Assembly (NCBI RefSeq): GCF_001279005.1
Contig: NZ_LGCN01000096.1
Location: forward strand, 62,001-126,000
DNA length: 64,000 bases
Direction: 5' to 3'
Origin: Streptomyces caelestis
Lineage (GTDB): Bacteria; Actinomycetota; Actinomycetes; Streptomycetales; Streptomycetaceae
The notes under the pieces were generated by a model, which was given only the letters and a program-made list of their open reading frames with translations, made no database searches and was not told the origin of the DNA. Positions 16,782 through 25,488 of this stretch are shown one piece after another. Position numbers and translations under genes: made by a program. Numbering within the stretch: the stretch's first letter is position 1; each line of letters starts with the position of its first letter.

Positions 16782-19181
16782 TCAGTCCTCGTGTCCCAGC
16801 TGGAGGTCGCGTTCCGTGCGCCCTCCGCCGGCCACCTGGAGCACGGTCGCGACCGGCGGGTAACCGGCGGCGATGACGGTGTACTCGCCCGACGCCAGGT
16901 CGACGAACCGGAAGGTGCCGTCGGGTCCGGTGGTGAGGGTGTCGACGACGTTGCCCGCCGCGTCCAGCAGGGTCACGCGCGCCTCCTCGACCGGCCGCCC
17001 GCCGCCGGCCCGCACCGTGCCGCGCAGCACCGCGCCGCCGGCCAGCTCGACGTCCTGGCGGGTCTCGCGGGCGGCCTGGACGGTGACGGGGAGGGCGGCC
17101 GGGCGGAAGGCGGGCGCGCTCGCGGCGAGCGTGTACTCGCCCGCCACCAGCTCACTGATGACATAGCCGCCCTCCCGGCCGCTGCGGGTGCTCGCGACGA
17201 CCTCCCCGTGGACGTTGGTGAGCGTGACGGCCGCGTCCCGCACCGGTGTGCCGTCGGCGGTGACGACACTGCCGGCCAGCCGGCCCGCGCCGCCGAGGAC
17301 GACGTCGAGTTCGACGGGCCGCTCGCCGACGGTCACCGAGACCGCCTGCGGCTGGTGACCGCCCGCGGCGGCGATCAGGACGTACGAGCCCGGGCCGGGG
17401 GTGGCCAGCGCGTACCGCCCGTCCTCGCCGCTCGCACCCCGTCCGGTCTGCTGTCCGCAGACGTCGATGAGGGTGAGCGCCGCGCGCGGTACGACGGTTC
17501 CGTCGGGGTGCTGCACGGTCCCGCAGACGGGGACGCCGCCGGTGTGGGCCGAACGGGCGTACGGCACGCGTGCGGTGGAGCCGGGTGCTTCCTGCACCGG
17601 GTCGGCGGTGGGGGCGTGGTGGGACACCAGTGGTCTCTCCTTGAGGAAGAAGGCGATGAACAGGCCGAGGACGAGCACCGGCACCAGGTAGAGGAAGATG
17701 CGCGGCATGGCGTCGGCGTAGGCCTGCACGTAGGCGTCGCGCAGCTCGGGCGGCAGCGCGTGCACCAGCTCGGGGGTGATCGACTCGGCGTCGGGCGGGG
17801 TTCCCGCGCCGGCGGGCAGGCGGCCTTCGAGCGCGTCGGTGAGCCGGCCCGCGAAGAGGGTGCCGAAGACGGCGGCGCCGACGCTGCCGCCGATCTGCCG
17901 GAAGTAGGTGTGGGCGCTGGTGGCGGTGCCGAGGTCGGCGGGGCGCACGGAGTTCTGCACGGCGAGGATCAGCACCGGCATCACCATGCCGACGCCGGCG
18001 CCGAGGACGGCCGTCCAGATGCCGTAGTGCAGCCGGGGGGTGCCGGTCTCCAGACGGGACAGCAGCCACATCCCGACGACGGAGAGGGCGGTGCCGACGA
18101 CGGGGTGCCACCGGTAGCGGCCGGAGCGGCTGACGAGGTGTCCGGAGACGATCGAGGCGCCGACGATCCCGCCCGTCATGGGCAGCATCAGCAGCCCGGA
18201 TTCGGTGGCGGAGACCCCGTCGACCATCTGCAGGTACGTCGGCAGGTAGCCGGCGGCGCCGAACAGGGCGACGCCGGTCACCAGGCCCACCAGGCCGGTG
18301 ACGTTGAAGACGGAGTCCCGGAACAGCCGCAGCGGGACGAGGGGTTCGGCGGCGAGGCGCTCGACGACGAGGAAGAGGGCGCCGGCCGCGACGGCGCACG
18401 CGCCGAGCCCCAGGACGACGCGGGAGTCCCAGGCGTACGAGGTGCCGCCCCAACTGGTCAGCAGCACCAGGCAGGTGGAGGCGGCGGCCAGCAGCAGGGC
18501 GCCGAGGACGTCGAAGCGGCCCCGGGCGGCCGGCTTGGGGAGTCTGAGCACCAGGGCGACGACGACCATGGTGACGAGGCCGAACGGCACGTTGACGTAG
18601 AAGCACCAGCGCCACGAGAGGTGATCGGTGAAGTAACCGCCGAGCAGCGGCCCGGCGACGGACGCGAGGCCGAAGGCGGCGCCGATCAGGCCCATGTACC
18701 GGCCGCGCCGGCGCGCGGGCACGATGTCCGCGATGATCGCCTGGACGCCGATCATCAGGCCGCCCGCGCCGACGCCCTGCACCGCGCGGTAGGCGATCAG
18801 CTGGTCCATGGTCGACGCGCGGCCCGCCAGCGCGGAGCCGACGACGAACACGAGGATCGCGAACTGGAAGACGCCCTTGCGGCCGAGCAGGTCGCCGAGC
18901 TTTCCGTAGACCGGCAGTCCGACGGTGGCGGTGAGCAGGTAGGCGGTGATCGCCCAGGACATCCGGTCCAGGCCGTGCAGCTCGCCGACGATCCGGGGGA
19001 GCGCGGTGGCGACGATCATCTGCTCCAGGGCGGCGAGCAGCAGCGCCATCATCAGCGCGAGGAAGACCAGCCGGACCCGGCGCGGGCTCAGGCCCGGCTC
19101 GACGACCGGCGCCGGGGGCGGAGGCCCCCCGGCGGGCGGTGCCGTGGCCGGCTCGTCCTGCGTCAGAGTGATCCCGCCCAC
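16782..19181 (-). CDS. DHA2-type MFS exporter with C-terminal carboxypeptidase-regulatory-like domains
   Basis: A 799-residue protein. GTG 19181 is preferred because GGGGAG lies 6 bp upstream; ATG 19232 would add 17 residues. Residues about 35-520 form a 14-helix drug:H+ antiporter (DHA2): [31 protein letters not shown] motif A, then [11 protein letters not shown] cytoplasm-side loop leads to three tandem beta-sandwich repeats of about 80 residues, each beginning like GTVxxxDGTPVxxAxVTL and ending GEYTLxA, typical of CarboxypepD_reg domains. Such domains are normally extracellular, so their place on an exporter tail is unusual. Substrate unknown. Confidence 0.9.
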   Translation of the reverse strand: MGGITLTQDEPATAPPAGGPPPPAPVVEPGLSPRRVRLVFLALMMALLLAALEQMIVATALPRIVGELHGLDRMSWAITAYLLTATVGLPVYGKLGDLLGRKGVFQFAILVFVVGSALAGRASTMDQLIAYRAVQGVGAGGLMIGVQAIIADIVPARRRGRYMGLIGAAFGLASVAGPLLGGYFTDHLSWRWCFYVNVPFGLVTMVVVALVLRLPKPAARGRFDVLGALLLAAASTCLVLLTSWGGTSYAWDSRVVLGLGACAVAAGALFLVVERLAAEPLVPLRLFRDSVFNVTGLVGLVTGVALFGAAGYLPTYLQMVDGVSATESGLLMLPMTGGIVGASIVSGHLVSRSGRYRWHPVVGTALSVVGMWLLSRLETGTPRLHYGIWTAVLGAGVGMVMPVLILAVQNSVRPADLGTATSAHTYFRQIGGSVGAAVFGTLFAGRLTDALEGRLPAGAGTPPDAESITPELVHALPPELRDAYVQAYADAMPRIFLYLVPVLVLGLFIAFFLKERPLVSHHAPTADPVQEAPGSTARVPYARSAHTGGVPVCGTVQHPDGTVVPRAALTLIDVCGQQTGRGASGEDGRYALATPGPGSYVLIAAAGGHQPQAVSVTVGERPVELDVVLGGAGRLAGSVVTADGTPVRDAAVTLTNVHGEVVASTRSGREGGYVISELVAGEYTLAASAPAFRPAALPVTVQAARETRQDVELAGGAVLRGTVRAGGGRPVEEARVTLLDAAGNVVDTLTTGPDGTFRFVDLASGEYTVIAAGYPPVATVLQVAGGGRTERDLQLGHED

Positions 19182-19336
19182 GTGCCGCTCCCCTCGTCGC
19201 ACCGCCGGACCGTTCCCGCGTGAAAGCGACAACTACGGGCAAGCACGGTGAGTTACGGGACAGGGAAGGGTCGTGACGAGATCACTCGAAACGGTGAGGA
19301 GCCAACTCCGTTGGCTTTACGCGAGGTTGCCGCCCC

Positions 19337-19780
19337 TCACTTCTCGACCTCCGTGGCCAGCCTGGCCAGCAGGGCGTCGTGGATGCGGGCGAGGCCCTTG
19401 GGCGCGAAGGTCCTCTCGAAGAAGCCGCCGATGCCGCCGGCGCCGTCCCAGACGGTGGTCACGACGACGCGGGAGCGGCCGTCACCGGCCGGGGTGACCC
19501 GCCAGGTGGTGACCATGGAGGAGTTGCGGTCCTTCTCGACCAGTTCGCCGTCGGTCGGCTCGGTGACCTCCAGGAGGCAGTCGCGGACGCGCTTGCTGGT
19601 GGCCTGGAGCTTCCAGTGCACGAGGGTGCCCTCGCCGTCGCCGCCCTCGCGGACCTCGTACTCGCTGTACTGCTCGGGCAGCACTTTCGCGCGGGTGCCG
19701 CTGTAGTCGGCGAGGGCGTCGAACACCGTTTCCGCGTCCGCCGCGACGATCCGCTCCGTAGTGGCTTCGACCTGCGCCAT
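19337..19780 (-). CDS. SRPBCC-fold (polyketide cyclase-like) protein
   Basis: A 147-residue START/Bet v1-like protein. It begins QVEATTERIVAADAETVFDALADYSG, with the alternating strand and helix of the SRPBCC fold, and ends with the long C-terminal helix GLARIHDALLARLATEVEK that closes the ligand cavity. Streptomyces encode many of these small, stand-alone lipid- or aromatic-binding proteins; none of its residues points to a reaction. It lies upstream of the MFS gene on the same strand with a 155-bp gap. Confidence 0.78.
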   Translation of the reverse strand: MAQVEATTERIVAADAETVFDALADYSGTRAKVLPEQYSEYEVREGGDGEGTLVHWKLQATSKRVRDCLLEVTEPTDGELVEKDRNSSMVTTWRVTPAGDGRSRVVVTTVWDGAGGIGGFFERTFAPKGLARIHDALLARLATEVEK

Positions 19781-19902
19781 CGCTTACCTCCAGGGCATGG
19801 GTTCTCAGGGTCGGGGCAAGCCAATCACCCCCGTGCCCGGCCGCCCAAATCGGGGCTTCGGATGTGACCGGGAGGGTGACCGAAGATGTCGTTCACCCGA
19901 TC

Positions 19903-19922
19903 AAGGGAACACGTGTTCCCTT
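19903..19922. promoter_or_regulatory. 20-bp perfect palindrome, likely operator
   Basis: A perfect inverted repeat with half-site aagggaacac, centred on ACGT, in the divergent region between the SRPBCC gene (start 19780) and the plus-strand small ORFs and S33 peptidase. The length, perfect symmetry and location suggest a site for a TetR-like or similar dimeric repressor. No such regulator is adjacent. Confidence 0.55.
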
Positions 19923-19951
19923 CTGTGGCGCAGCGACACCGAGGAGGCGTC

Positions 19952-20098
19952 ATGCGCCGGGAGAACCTCTCACCGGGCTCCGCACACAGCCGGGCCGACA
20001 CCGCGCCGTTCGACGCGGGGGCGGTCACGACCCGCACCTTCGACATCCCGGAACTCCGCGGCGTTCCCGGCTCGAGCGGCGCCATCCGTATCCGGTGA
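19952..20098 (+). CDS. Possible 48-aa peptide, unknown
   Basis: A short frame from ATG 19952 directly behind a good GAGGAGG ribosome binding site (19941-19947) and 30 bp after the palindrome. The peptide is polar, has no cysteine, signal or membrane segment, and ends RTFDIPELRGVPGSSGAIRIR. The stop overlaps a GTG that opens the next short frame. Codon use is not decisive. It may be a leader peptide or chance ORF. Confidence 0.3.
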   Translation: MRRENLSPGSAHSRADTAPFDAGAVTTRTFDIPELRGVPGSSGAIRIR

Positions 20099-20391
20099 CC
20101 CGCCACGAGCGGCTGTACGCGGACGGCGCCTACGCCCCGAAGGGGTACCGGCGCCGCAGCACCCGCCGGGTGCACGAGCCGGCCGAGGAGTACGGCCTCG
20201 GCCCCACCGGGACGGGGACGCCCCGCCGGGTCCGCGCCGTCGGGCCCGCCGGGCCGGCCGGGTCCCCGGCGTTCGGGCCGAACCGACTGACGCTCCTCGA
20301 GGAGCGTTCGAGCGCATCCGGCGACCCGATCGGGTCAAGAATCAGCGGAACACGTTCGGATGGGGCCCCGCATCGGGACGATGCCGCGTGA
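20095..20391 (+). CDS. Possible 98-aa protein, unknown
   Basis: A frame opening with GTG 20095 in a GTGA overlap with the preceding short ORF. The translation is Arg/Gly/Pro-rich with a start RHERLYADGAYAPKGYRRR and no recognised domain. An 18-bp palindrome (20290-20307) lies inside. The coupled start is the only evidence for translation, so it may be noncoding leader of the peptidase gene. Confidence 0.2.
   Translation: MTRHERLYADGAYAPKGYRRRSTRRVHEPAEEYGLGPTGTGTPRRVRAVGPAGPAGSPAFGPNRLTLLEERSSASGDPIGSRISGTRSDGAPHRDDAA
20290..20307. promoter_or_regulatory. 18-bp palindrome upstream of the S33 peptidase gene
   Basis: Perfect inverted repeat with half-site acgctcctc, 134 bp upstream of the peptidase start. 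It could be an operator or an RNA hairpin. No T-run follows it. Confidence 0.35.
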
Positions 20392-20440
20392 ACCGCGAGC
20401 CCCGCGGTCCGCCGCACCTCCGTCCCGGGAGGACCCCACC

Positions 20441-22021
20441 ATGAGAAAACGCGCAGCCGTGCTGTGCGGTGCCGCCGTCGTCCTGGCCGCAGGCCTCACG
20501 GCCGCGCCCGCCGAGGCCGGCTCCCCGCGCGCCGCGAAGACCCCGCACACCGCGAGGCCCGTGTGGAAGGAGTGCGGCACCGACGACTACCCGACGCTGC
20601 AGTGCGCGTCCGTCGAGGCGCCGCTCGACCACACCGACCCCGCCGGGCGGAAGATCACGCTCGCGATGTCCCGCGTCCCGCACACCGCAAAGCGGTACCA
20701 GGGCCCCCTGCTGGTGAACCCGGGCGGCCCCGGCGGCAGCGGTCTGACGCTCGCCGGGTTCGTCGCGGCGGCGCTGCCGAAGCGGGTGGCCGCCCAGTAC
20801 GACGTCATCGGCTTCGACCCGCGCGGGGTGGGCGCGAGCGAGCCGGCGCTGGACTGCGCACCGGGCCACTTCGGCCCGGTGCGCCCGGACCCGGTGCCGA
20901 CCTCGCCCGAGGTCGAACGGGCGAACCTCGCGCGCGTGCGGTCGTTCGCCGCGGCCTGCGGGCGCGAGCACGCCGATCTGCTGCCGTACATCGACACGGA
21001 CAGCACGGTGCGCGACCTGGACGTGATCCGGCGGGCGCTGGGCGCGGAGAAGCTCAACTACTTCGGGTTCTCCTACGGCACCTACCTGGGCGCCGTCTAC
21101 GCCAAGCTGTTCCCGGAGCGGGTGCGGCGCCTGGTCCTGGACTCGGTCGTCGACCCCACCGGGGTCTGGTACGACGCCAACCTCGACCAGGACCACGCCT
21201 TCAACGACCGCCACCGCGCCTTCATGGCCTGGGTCGCCGAGCACGACCGGGCGTACGGGCTGGGCACCGACCCGGAGAAGGTCGAGGCCACGTGGTACGC
21301 GATGCGCGCGGCGCTGAAGAGGGATCCGGCCGGCGGGAAGGTGGGCGCCGCCGAACTGGAGGACACCTATCTCCCGGGCGGCTACTACGACGGCTACTGG
21401 CCCTACCTCGCGGAGGCGTTCTCGGCGTACGTGAACGGGCGGGACGCCGAGCCGCTGATCGAGGCGTACGAGAACTTCGGCGCGGGCGACGCCGCCGCCG
21501 ACAACGGCTACAGCGTCTACACCGCGGTGCAGTGCCGGGACGCCGCCTGGCCGCGTGACTGGCGGCAGTGGCGCAAGGACACCTGGGAGGTGTACGAGCG
21601 GGCGCCCTTCCTGGCCTGGAACAACGCCTGGTACAACGCGCCGTGCGCGTTCTGGCCGACCGGGTCGCTGCGGCCGGAGCGCGTCCGCAACGACGAGCTG
21701 CCGCCGGTGCTGCTGTTCCAGGCGACGCACGACGCGGCGACCCCCTACCAGGGCGGTGTCACCGTCCACCGGCTGCTGGCCCGCTCCAGCCTGGTGGTCG
21801 AGTCGGGCGGCGGCAACCACGGCGTCACGCTGAGCGGGAACGTCTGCCTGGACCGGCATCTGACGGTCTATCTGGCGGACGGGACCGTGCCGCGCGGGGG
21901 CGGCGGCGAGGCCGACGCGGTGTGCGCGGCGCTGCCCGCCCCCGAGCCGCTGACGTCGAAGGCGGCGCCGACGTCGTCACGCGGTTCGACGCTGCACGGC
22001 CTGCTCGGCTTCCGGAGCTGA
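20441..22021 (+). CDS. Secreted S33 tripeptidyl aminopeptidase-like hydrolase (Tap/Slp family)
   Basis: A 526-residue alpha/beta-hydrolase from ATG 20441 with GGGAGGA upstream. Residues 1-25 are a Sec signal peptide (MRKRAAVLCGAAVVLAAGL) with probable cleavage after APAEA. The oxyanion motif NPGGPGGSG is near residue 93, the nucleophile elbow GFSYGTYLG is near residue 210, and the C-terminal TAP-like domain has FQATHDAATPY (Asp) and GGGNHGVTL (His). Streptomyces Tap enzymes remove tripeptides from the N-termini of extracellular proteins. The catalytic triad is complete, so it should be active outside the cell. Confidence 0.92.
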   Translation: MRKRAAVLCGAAVVLAAGLTAAPAEAGSPRAAKTPHTARPVWKECGTDDYPTLQCASVEAPLDHTDPAGRKITLAMSRVPHTAKRYQGPLLVNPGGPGGSGLTLAGFVAAALPKRVAAQYDVIGFDPRGVGASEPALDCAPGHFGPVRPDPVPTSPEVERANLARVRSFAAACGREHADLLPYIDTDSTVRDLDVIRRALGAEKLNYFGFSYGTYLGAVYAKLFPERVRRLVLDSVVDPTGVWYDANLDQDHAFNDRHRAFMAWVAEHDRAYGLGTDPEKVEATWYAMRAALKRDPAGGKVGAAELEDTYLPGGYYDGYWPYLAEAFSAYVNGRDAEPLIEAYENFGAGDAAADNGYSVYTAVQCRDAAWPRDWRQWRKDTWEVYERAPFLAWNNAWYNAPCAFWPTGSLRPERVRNDELPPVLLFQATHDAATPYQGGVTVHRLLARSSLVVESGGGNHGVTLSGNVCLDRHLTVYLADGTVPRGGGGEADAVCAALPAPEPLTSKAAPTSSRGSTLHGLLGFRS

Positions 22022-22058
22022 GCACCCGACCCGCCGTCGGGAGCGGACTGCCGCAGCC

Positions 22059-22584
22059 GTGGTCCATGAGGAGCACACGAGCGGATCCCTGCTGCGGCCG
22101 ATGACCGCGGACGACTGCGACGGTGTGGCGGGGATCCGCGTACGGGGCCGGCGGCACGCCTGCCGGGGGCTCGTCCCGCAGCCGTGTCCCGGCGGCCTCG
22201 ACATCACGGCGGACGCCGGGCGGCGCCGTACCCGTCCGCGGCACGGCGACGGCGGTGCGGTGAACCTCGTCGCCGAGGCCGACGGCGACGAGCTCGCCGG
22301 GTGGGCCGCGTTCGGCCCGTACCGGGACGGCGACGTGCGCACCGGGGACGCCGGATTGGACGCGCTGTGCCCGCCGCCCGAGCGCATCGGCCGGGGCGTG
22401 GGACGGACGCCGCTGCGCCGACGCCGGTCACGAGCGCGTGTACCTGTGGGTCCTCGAGGGCGACATCCGCGCCCGCCGTTTCCACGGGCGGGCGGGGTTC
22501 GGCGCGGACGGGGCGGGGGAGCCCCTCGAGGTGGACGGCGTGGTGGTGCCCGAGGTGCGGTACGCGCGGGAGCTCACCGGCTGA
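22059..22584 (+). pseudogene. Degraded GNAT acetyltransferase
   Basis: From GTG 22059 the frame reads LLRPMTADDCDGVAGIRVRGRRH, then LVAEADGDELAGWAAFGPYRDGDVRT and ERIGRGVGRT, the first half of a GNAT domain including the acetyl-CoA loop. After 22406 the frame fails. The C-terminal part (DAGHERVYLWVLEGDIRARR, then FHGRAGF and VPEVRYARELTG) resumes at 22420 in another frame and stops at 22582-22584. Roughly 20 bases of the helix after the acetyl-CoA loop seem to be lost. The middle (GRRRTRPRHGDGG) is also odd. This is more decayed than the 6.5-kb GNAT remnant. Confidence 0.75.
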
Positions 22585-22590
22585 CACCCT

Positions 22591-23166
22591 CTAGCGCGGC
22601 CGGGGGATCCGGGCCAGCGCGTGCACGGCCGCCTCGGCCAGTGCCGGATGGGCGAGGGCGTCGTTGAGCACGGGCTCGGCGCGCGGGTCGCCGAGTTCGC
22701 CCAGCCCCTCCACGCAGGCCAGCGCGACCCGGCGGTACGGGTCGTGGGGGCGCAGCCGCCGCCGCAAGGTGGTGATCAGGGCGGGGACCGCCTCGGGGGC
22801 GCGCAGCGCGGTCAGCAGGCGGACGGGGTGCAGGGCGTAGGCGACGCGGAGTTCGTTGGTGGCGAGGGCGGCGGCGGCGCGGGCGGTGCGCGGGTCGCCG
22901 AGGCGGGCGAGGGCGTGGGCGGCGGCGGCGCAGCGCGGCGGGTCGCGGTGGTTGAGGAGCAGCACCAGCGTCTCGAAGGCCCGCCGGTCCCCCGCCGCCC
23001 CCAGCCGGAACGCGGCCAGTTCCCGCGCCCACAGCGGCTGCCCGGCTTCGGTGAGGACGTCGGCCAGGGTGTCGAGGTCGTCCGTGGCCAGGAGACGGTC
23101 GTACGCCGTCGATCCGCCCGACTCCGCCCGTAAGCGCTCCGTGAGCGCTCGCAACTCTTCGTCCAT
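22591..23166 (-). CDS. HEAT-repeat protein
   Basis: A 191-residue all-helical protein. At least four 30-residue repeats are visible, with signatures such as RAFETLVLLLNHRDPPRCAA, AAHALARLGDPRTARA, EAVPALITTLRRRLRPHDPYR and VEGLGELGDPRAEPVLNDAL, typical of PBS-lyase/HEAT repeats that bind protein partners. It has no catalytic motif, signal or membrane segment. It lies upstream of, and divergent to, the ethylmalonyl-CoA genes. Similar Streptomyces genes are sometimes labelled adenylosuccinate lyase, which nothing here supports. Confidence 0.75.
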   Translation of the reverse strand: MDEELRALTERLRAESGGSTAYDRLLATDDLDTLADVLTEAGQPLWARELAAFRLGAAGDRRAFETLVLLLNHRDPPRCAAAAHALARLGDPRTARAAAALATNELRVAYALHPVRLLTALRAPEAVPALITTLRRRLRPHDPYRRVALACVEGLGELGDPRAEPVLNDALAHPALAEAAVHALARIPRPR

Positions 23167-23231
23167 GGTGCAGAGGTTAGGGGGTGTGCGGGGCCGCTCG
23201 GGACGTACCTCACAAAACCGGGGGCTGGTGC

Positions 23232-23279
23232 GCTCGTTACCCGCGAGTTAAGCTCGGATGAGCGAGTTACCCGCTCGCG
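23232..23279. promoter_or_regulatory. Repeat-rich putative operator upstream of 3-hydroxyacyl-CoA dehydrogenase
   Basis: Two copies of gttacccgc start at 23236 and 23266, exactly 30 bp (about three helical turns) apart, and two copies of gcgagtta are at 23243-23250 and 23262-23269. Each gttacccgc is framed by short inverted arms (ctcg...cgag, gagcg...cgctc). It lies in the 353-bp divergent spacer between the HEAT-repeat gene and the dehydrogenase gene. This suggests a cooperative binding site for a regulator, perhaps the adjacent TetR protein. Confidence 0.45.
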
Positions 23280-23519
23280 ATCCTCCTCATGGCGGTCTGG
23301 TGACGCGGCCGCCCTGAGGGGCAGTCGGTTCGGTACCCCGTGTACCGCGGTACGGCTCGGCCCCGGGACAGGGCCGGCCGGACAGGCCGTCGTTCACCGA
23401 CGGCACCGGGCGTGTGCGCTCGCAGCCCGGACCACACCCGCACCCCGTACGCACCCGGTGCGCCCTTCGGCGCACCGGGGCGCGTTTCCCGTCGTCACCC
23501 TCATTCCTGGAGTCCCGCG

Positions 23520-25325
23520 ATGGCCGCTCCCCTCTCCGACACCCCTCTGTCCCCGCTCCGGACCGTCGCCGTGGTCGGCCTCGGCACGATGGGCACCGGC
23601 ATCGCCGAGGTCCTGGCCGGCGCCGGCCGCGACGTCATCGGCATCGACGTCAGCGAGGCCCAGGCCGCCCGGTGCGTCGCCGCCCTGGAGGCCTCCACCG
23701 CCCGCGCCGTGGAGCGCGGCCGGCTGACCGAGGAGCGGCGCGCGGACCTCCTCGCCCGCGTGACCACCTCCACCGACCTCACGGCGGCGGCCGACGCCGA
23801 CCTGGTGATCGAGGTGGCGCCGGAGTCGTACGAGATCAAGCAGCAGATCCTCCGTGAACTCGACGGGATCGTGCGGCCGGACACCCTTCTGGCGACCGGT
23901 ACCAACGCCCTGTCCGTCACACGTCTCGCCGCCGACTCGGCCCGCCCCGAGCGGGTGCTGGGCATGCACTTCTTCAACCCGGCGCCGGCGATGAGGCTGG
24001 TGGAGGTCGTCTCCTGCGTGCTGACCGCCCCCGCGGCGGTCACCGCGGTCACCGATCTCGCGCTGGACCTGGGCAAGGAGCCGGTGGCGGTCGGCGACCG
24101 GCCCGGATTCGTCGCCGACGGGCTGCTGTTCGGCTACCTCAACCAGGCCGCCGCGATGTACGAGGCCCACTACGCCTCCCGCGAGGACATCGACGCCGCG
24201 ATGCGGCTGGGCTGCGGGCTGCCCATGGGCCCGCTGGCGCTGCTCGACCTGATCGGCGTGGACACGGCGCGCACGGTGCTGGAGGCCATGTACGCCGAGT
24301 CCCGTGACCGGCTGCACGCCCCGGCCCCGATCCTCAAGCAGCTCAGCGAGGCGGGCCTGACGGGCCGCAAGGCGGGGCGCGGTTTCTACACGTACGAGGC
24401 GCCCGGCGGCAAAACCGTCGTGCGCGACGCCCTCACCCCGCTCGGAGACGTCTTCGCGACCCCCGGCCGTACGGTGCGCTCGGTGGGCGTCGCGGGCTCC
24501 GGCACCATGGCCTCCGGCATCGCCGAGGTCTTCGCCAAGGCGGGCTACGAGGTGGTCCTGGCCGCCCGCAGCGCGGAGAAGGCGCAGAGCGCCAAGGCCC
24601 GGATCGGGAAGAACCTGGCGCGCTCGGTCGACAAGGGCCGGATGACCGCCGAGGCCGCCGCCCAGGCCCTGGAGCGGGTGCGGCCGACGGGCACGTACGA
24701 CGACTTCGCCGACGTCGATCTCGCGGTCGAGGCGGTGGCCGAGGACCTGGAGGTCAAGCGGCAGCTGTTCGCGACGCTGGACAAGGTCTGCAAGCCGGGC
24801 GCGGTCCTCGCCACCACCACCTCCTCCCTCCCGGTCGTCGCCTGCGCCCGTGCCACCTCGCGCCCGCAGGACGTGATCGGCATGCACTTCTTCAACCCCG
24901 CGCCGGCCATGAAACTGGTCGAGGTGGTGCGCACGGTGCTGACCGCCGACGACGTGCACGCCACCGTGCGCGAGGTCTGCGGCACGATCCGCAAGCACGC
25001 CGTGGACTGCGGCGACCGGGCCGGGTTCATCGTGAACGCGCTGCTGTTCCCGTACCTCAACAACGCGATCAAGATGGTGCAGGAGCACTACGCGTCCCTC
25101 GACGACATCGACGCCGCGATGAGGCTGGGCGGCGGCTACCCGATGGGCCCGTTCGAACTGCTCGACGTCGTCGGCCTGGACGTCTCGCTCGCCATCGAGA
25201 AGGTGCTGCACCGCGAGTTCCGCGACCCGGGGCTCGCACCGGCGCCGCTGCTGGAGCACCTGGTGGCCGCGGGCTGCCTCGGCCGCAAGACCGGCCGCGG
25301 CTTCCGCGAATATGCCAAGCGCTGA
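23520..25325 (+). CDS. Two-domain 3-hydroxyacyl-CoA (3-hydroxybutyryl-CoA) dehydrogenase
   Basis: A 601-residue fusion of two complete dehydrogenase units. ATG 23520 follows CTGGAG. Each half has an NAD-binding motif (VVGLGTMGTGIAEVLAGAG at about 19-37; VAGSGTMASGIAEVFAKAG near 325), the active-site segment GMHFFNPAPAM with LVEVV, a dimerisation domain with AMRLG(C/G)G(L/Y)PMGP and LLD, and the closing GRKxGRGF. Single-domain bacterial homologues are about 280 residues, so this is an internal duplication. Reduction of acetoacetyl-CoA to 3-hydroxybutyryl-CoA would feed crotonyl-CoA to the ccr gene downstream. Confidence 0.9.
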   Translation: MAAPLSDTPLSPLRTVAVVGLGTMGTGIAEVLAGAGRDVIGIDVSEAQAARCVAALEASTARAVERGRLTEERRADLLARVTTSTDLTAAADADLVIEVAPESYEIKQQILRELDGIVRPDTLLATGTNALSVTRLAADSARPERVLGMHFFNPAPAMRLVEVVSCVLTAPAAVTAVTDLALDLGKEPVAVGDRPGFVADGLLFGYLNQAAAMYEAHYASREDIDAAMRLGCGLPMGPLALLDLIGVDTARTVLEAMYAESRDRLHAPAPILKQLSEAGLTGRKAGRGFYTYEAPGGKTVVRDALTPLGDVFATPGRTVRSVGVAGSGTMASGIAEVFAKAGYEVVLAARSAEKAQSAKARIGKNLARSVDKGRMTAEAAAQALERVRPTGTYDDFADVDLAVEAVAEDLEVKRQLFATLDKVCKPGAVLATTTSSLPVVACARATSRPQDVIGMHFFNPAPAMKLVEVVRTVLTADDVHATVREVCGTIRKHAVDCGDRAGFIVNALLFPYLNNAIKMVQEHYASLDDIDAAMRLGGGYPMGPFELLDVVGLDVSLAIEKVLHREFRDPGLAPAPLLEHLVAAGCLGRKTGRGFREYAKR

Positions 25326-25488
25326 GCGGCGTCCCGGCGACCGGTTCGAGGACGGCGCGAAGTGGGGCGGACTGCTGGACCCCGACCGGTTCCCGCCACC
25401 GGCCCGCGGCGCCCCTCCCCCGCCCGGTGGGGGCGGGGGAGCCTCCGGTCACGCGCACCGAGCTGCGCACATGCAGTACGTTCAGGGC

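Noticed and set aside
19182..19232. N-terminal extension of the MFS protein to ATG 19232
   Set aside because: GTG 19181 has a GGGGAG site at good spacing; the extra 17 residues are unlike DHA2 N-termini. Still possible.
20095..20391. Transposase-like reading of YADGAY
   Set aside because: The short match to IS5-type DGAY motifs is not supported by any other transposase motif or terminal repeat.
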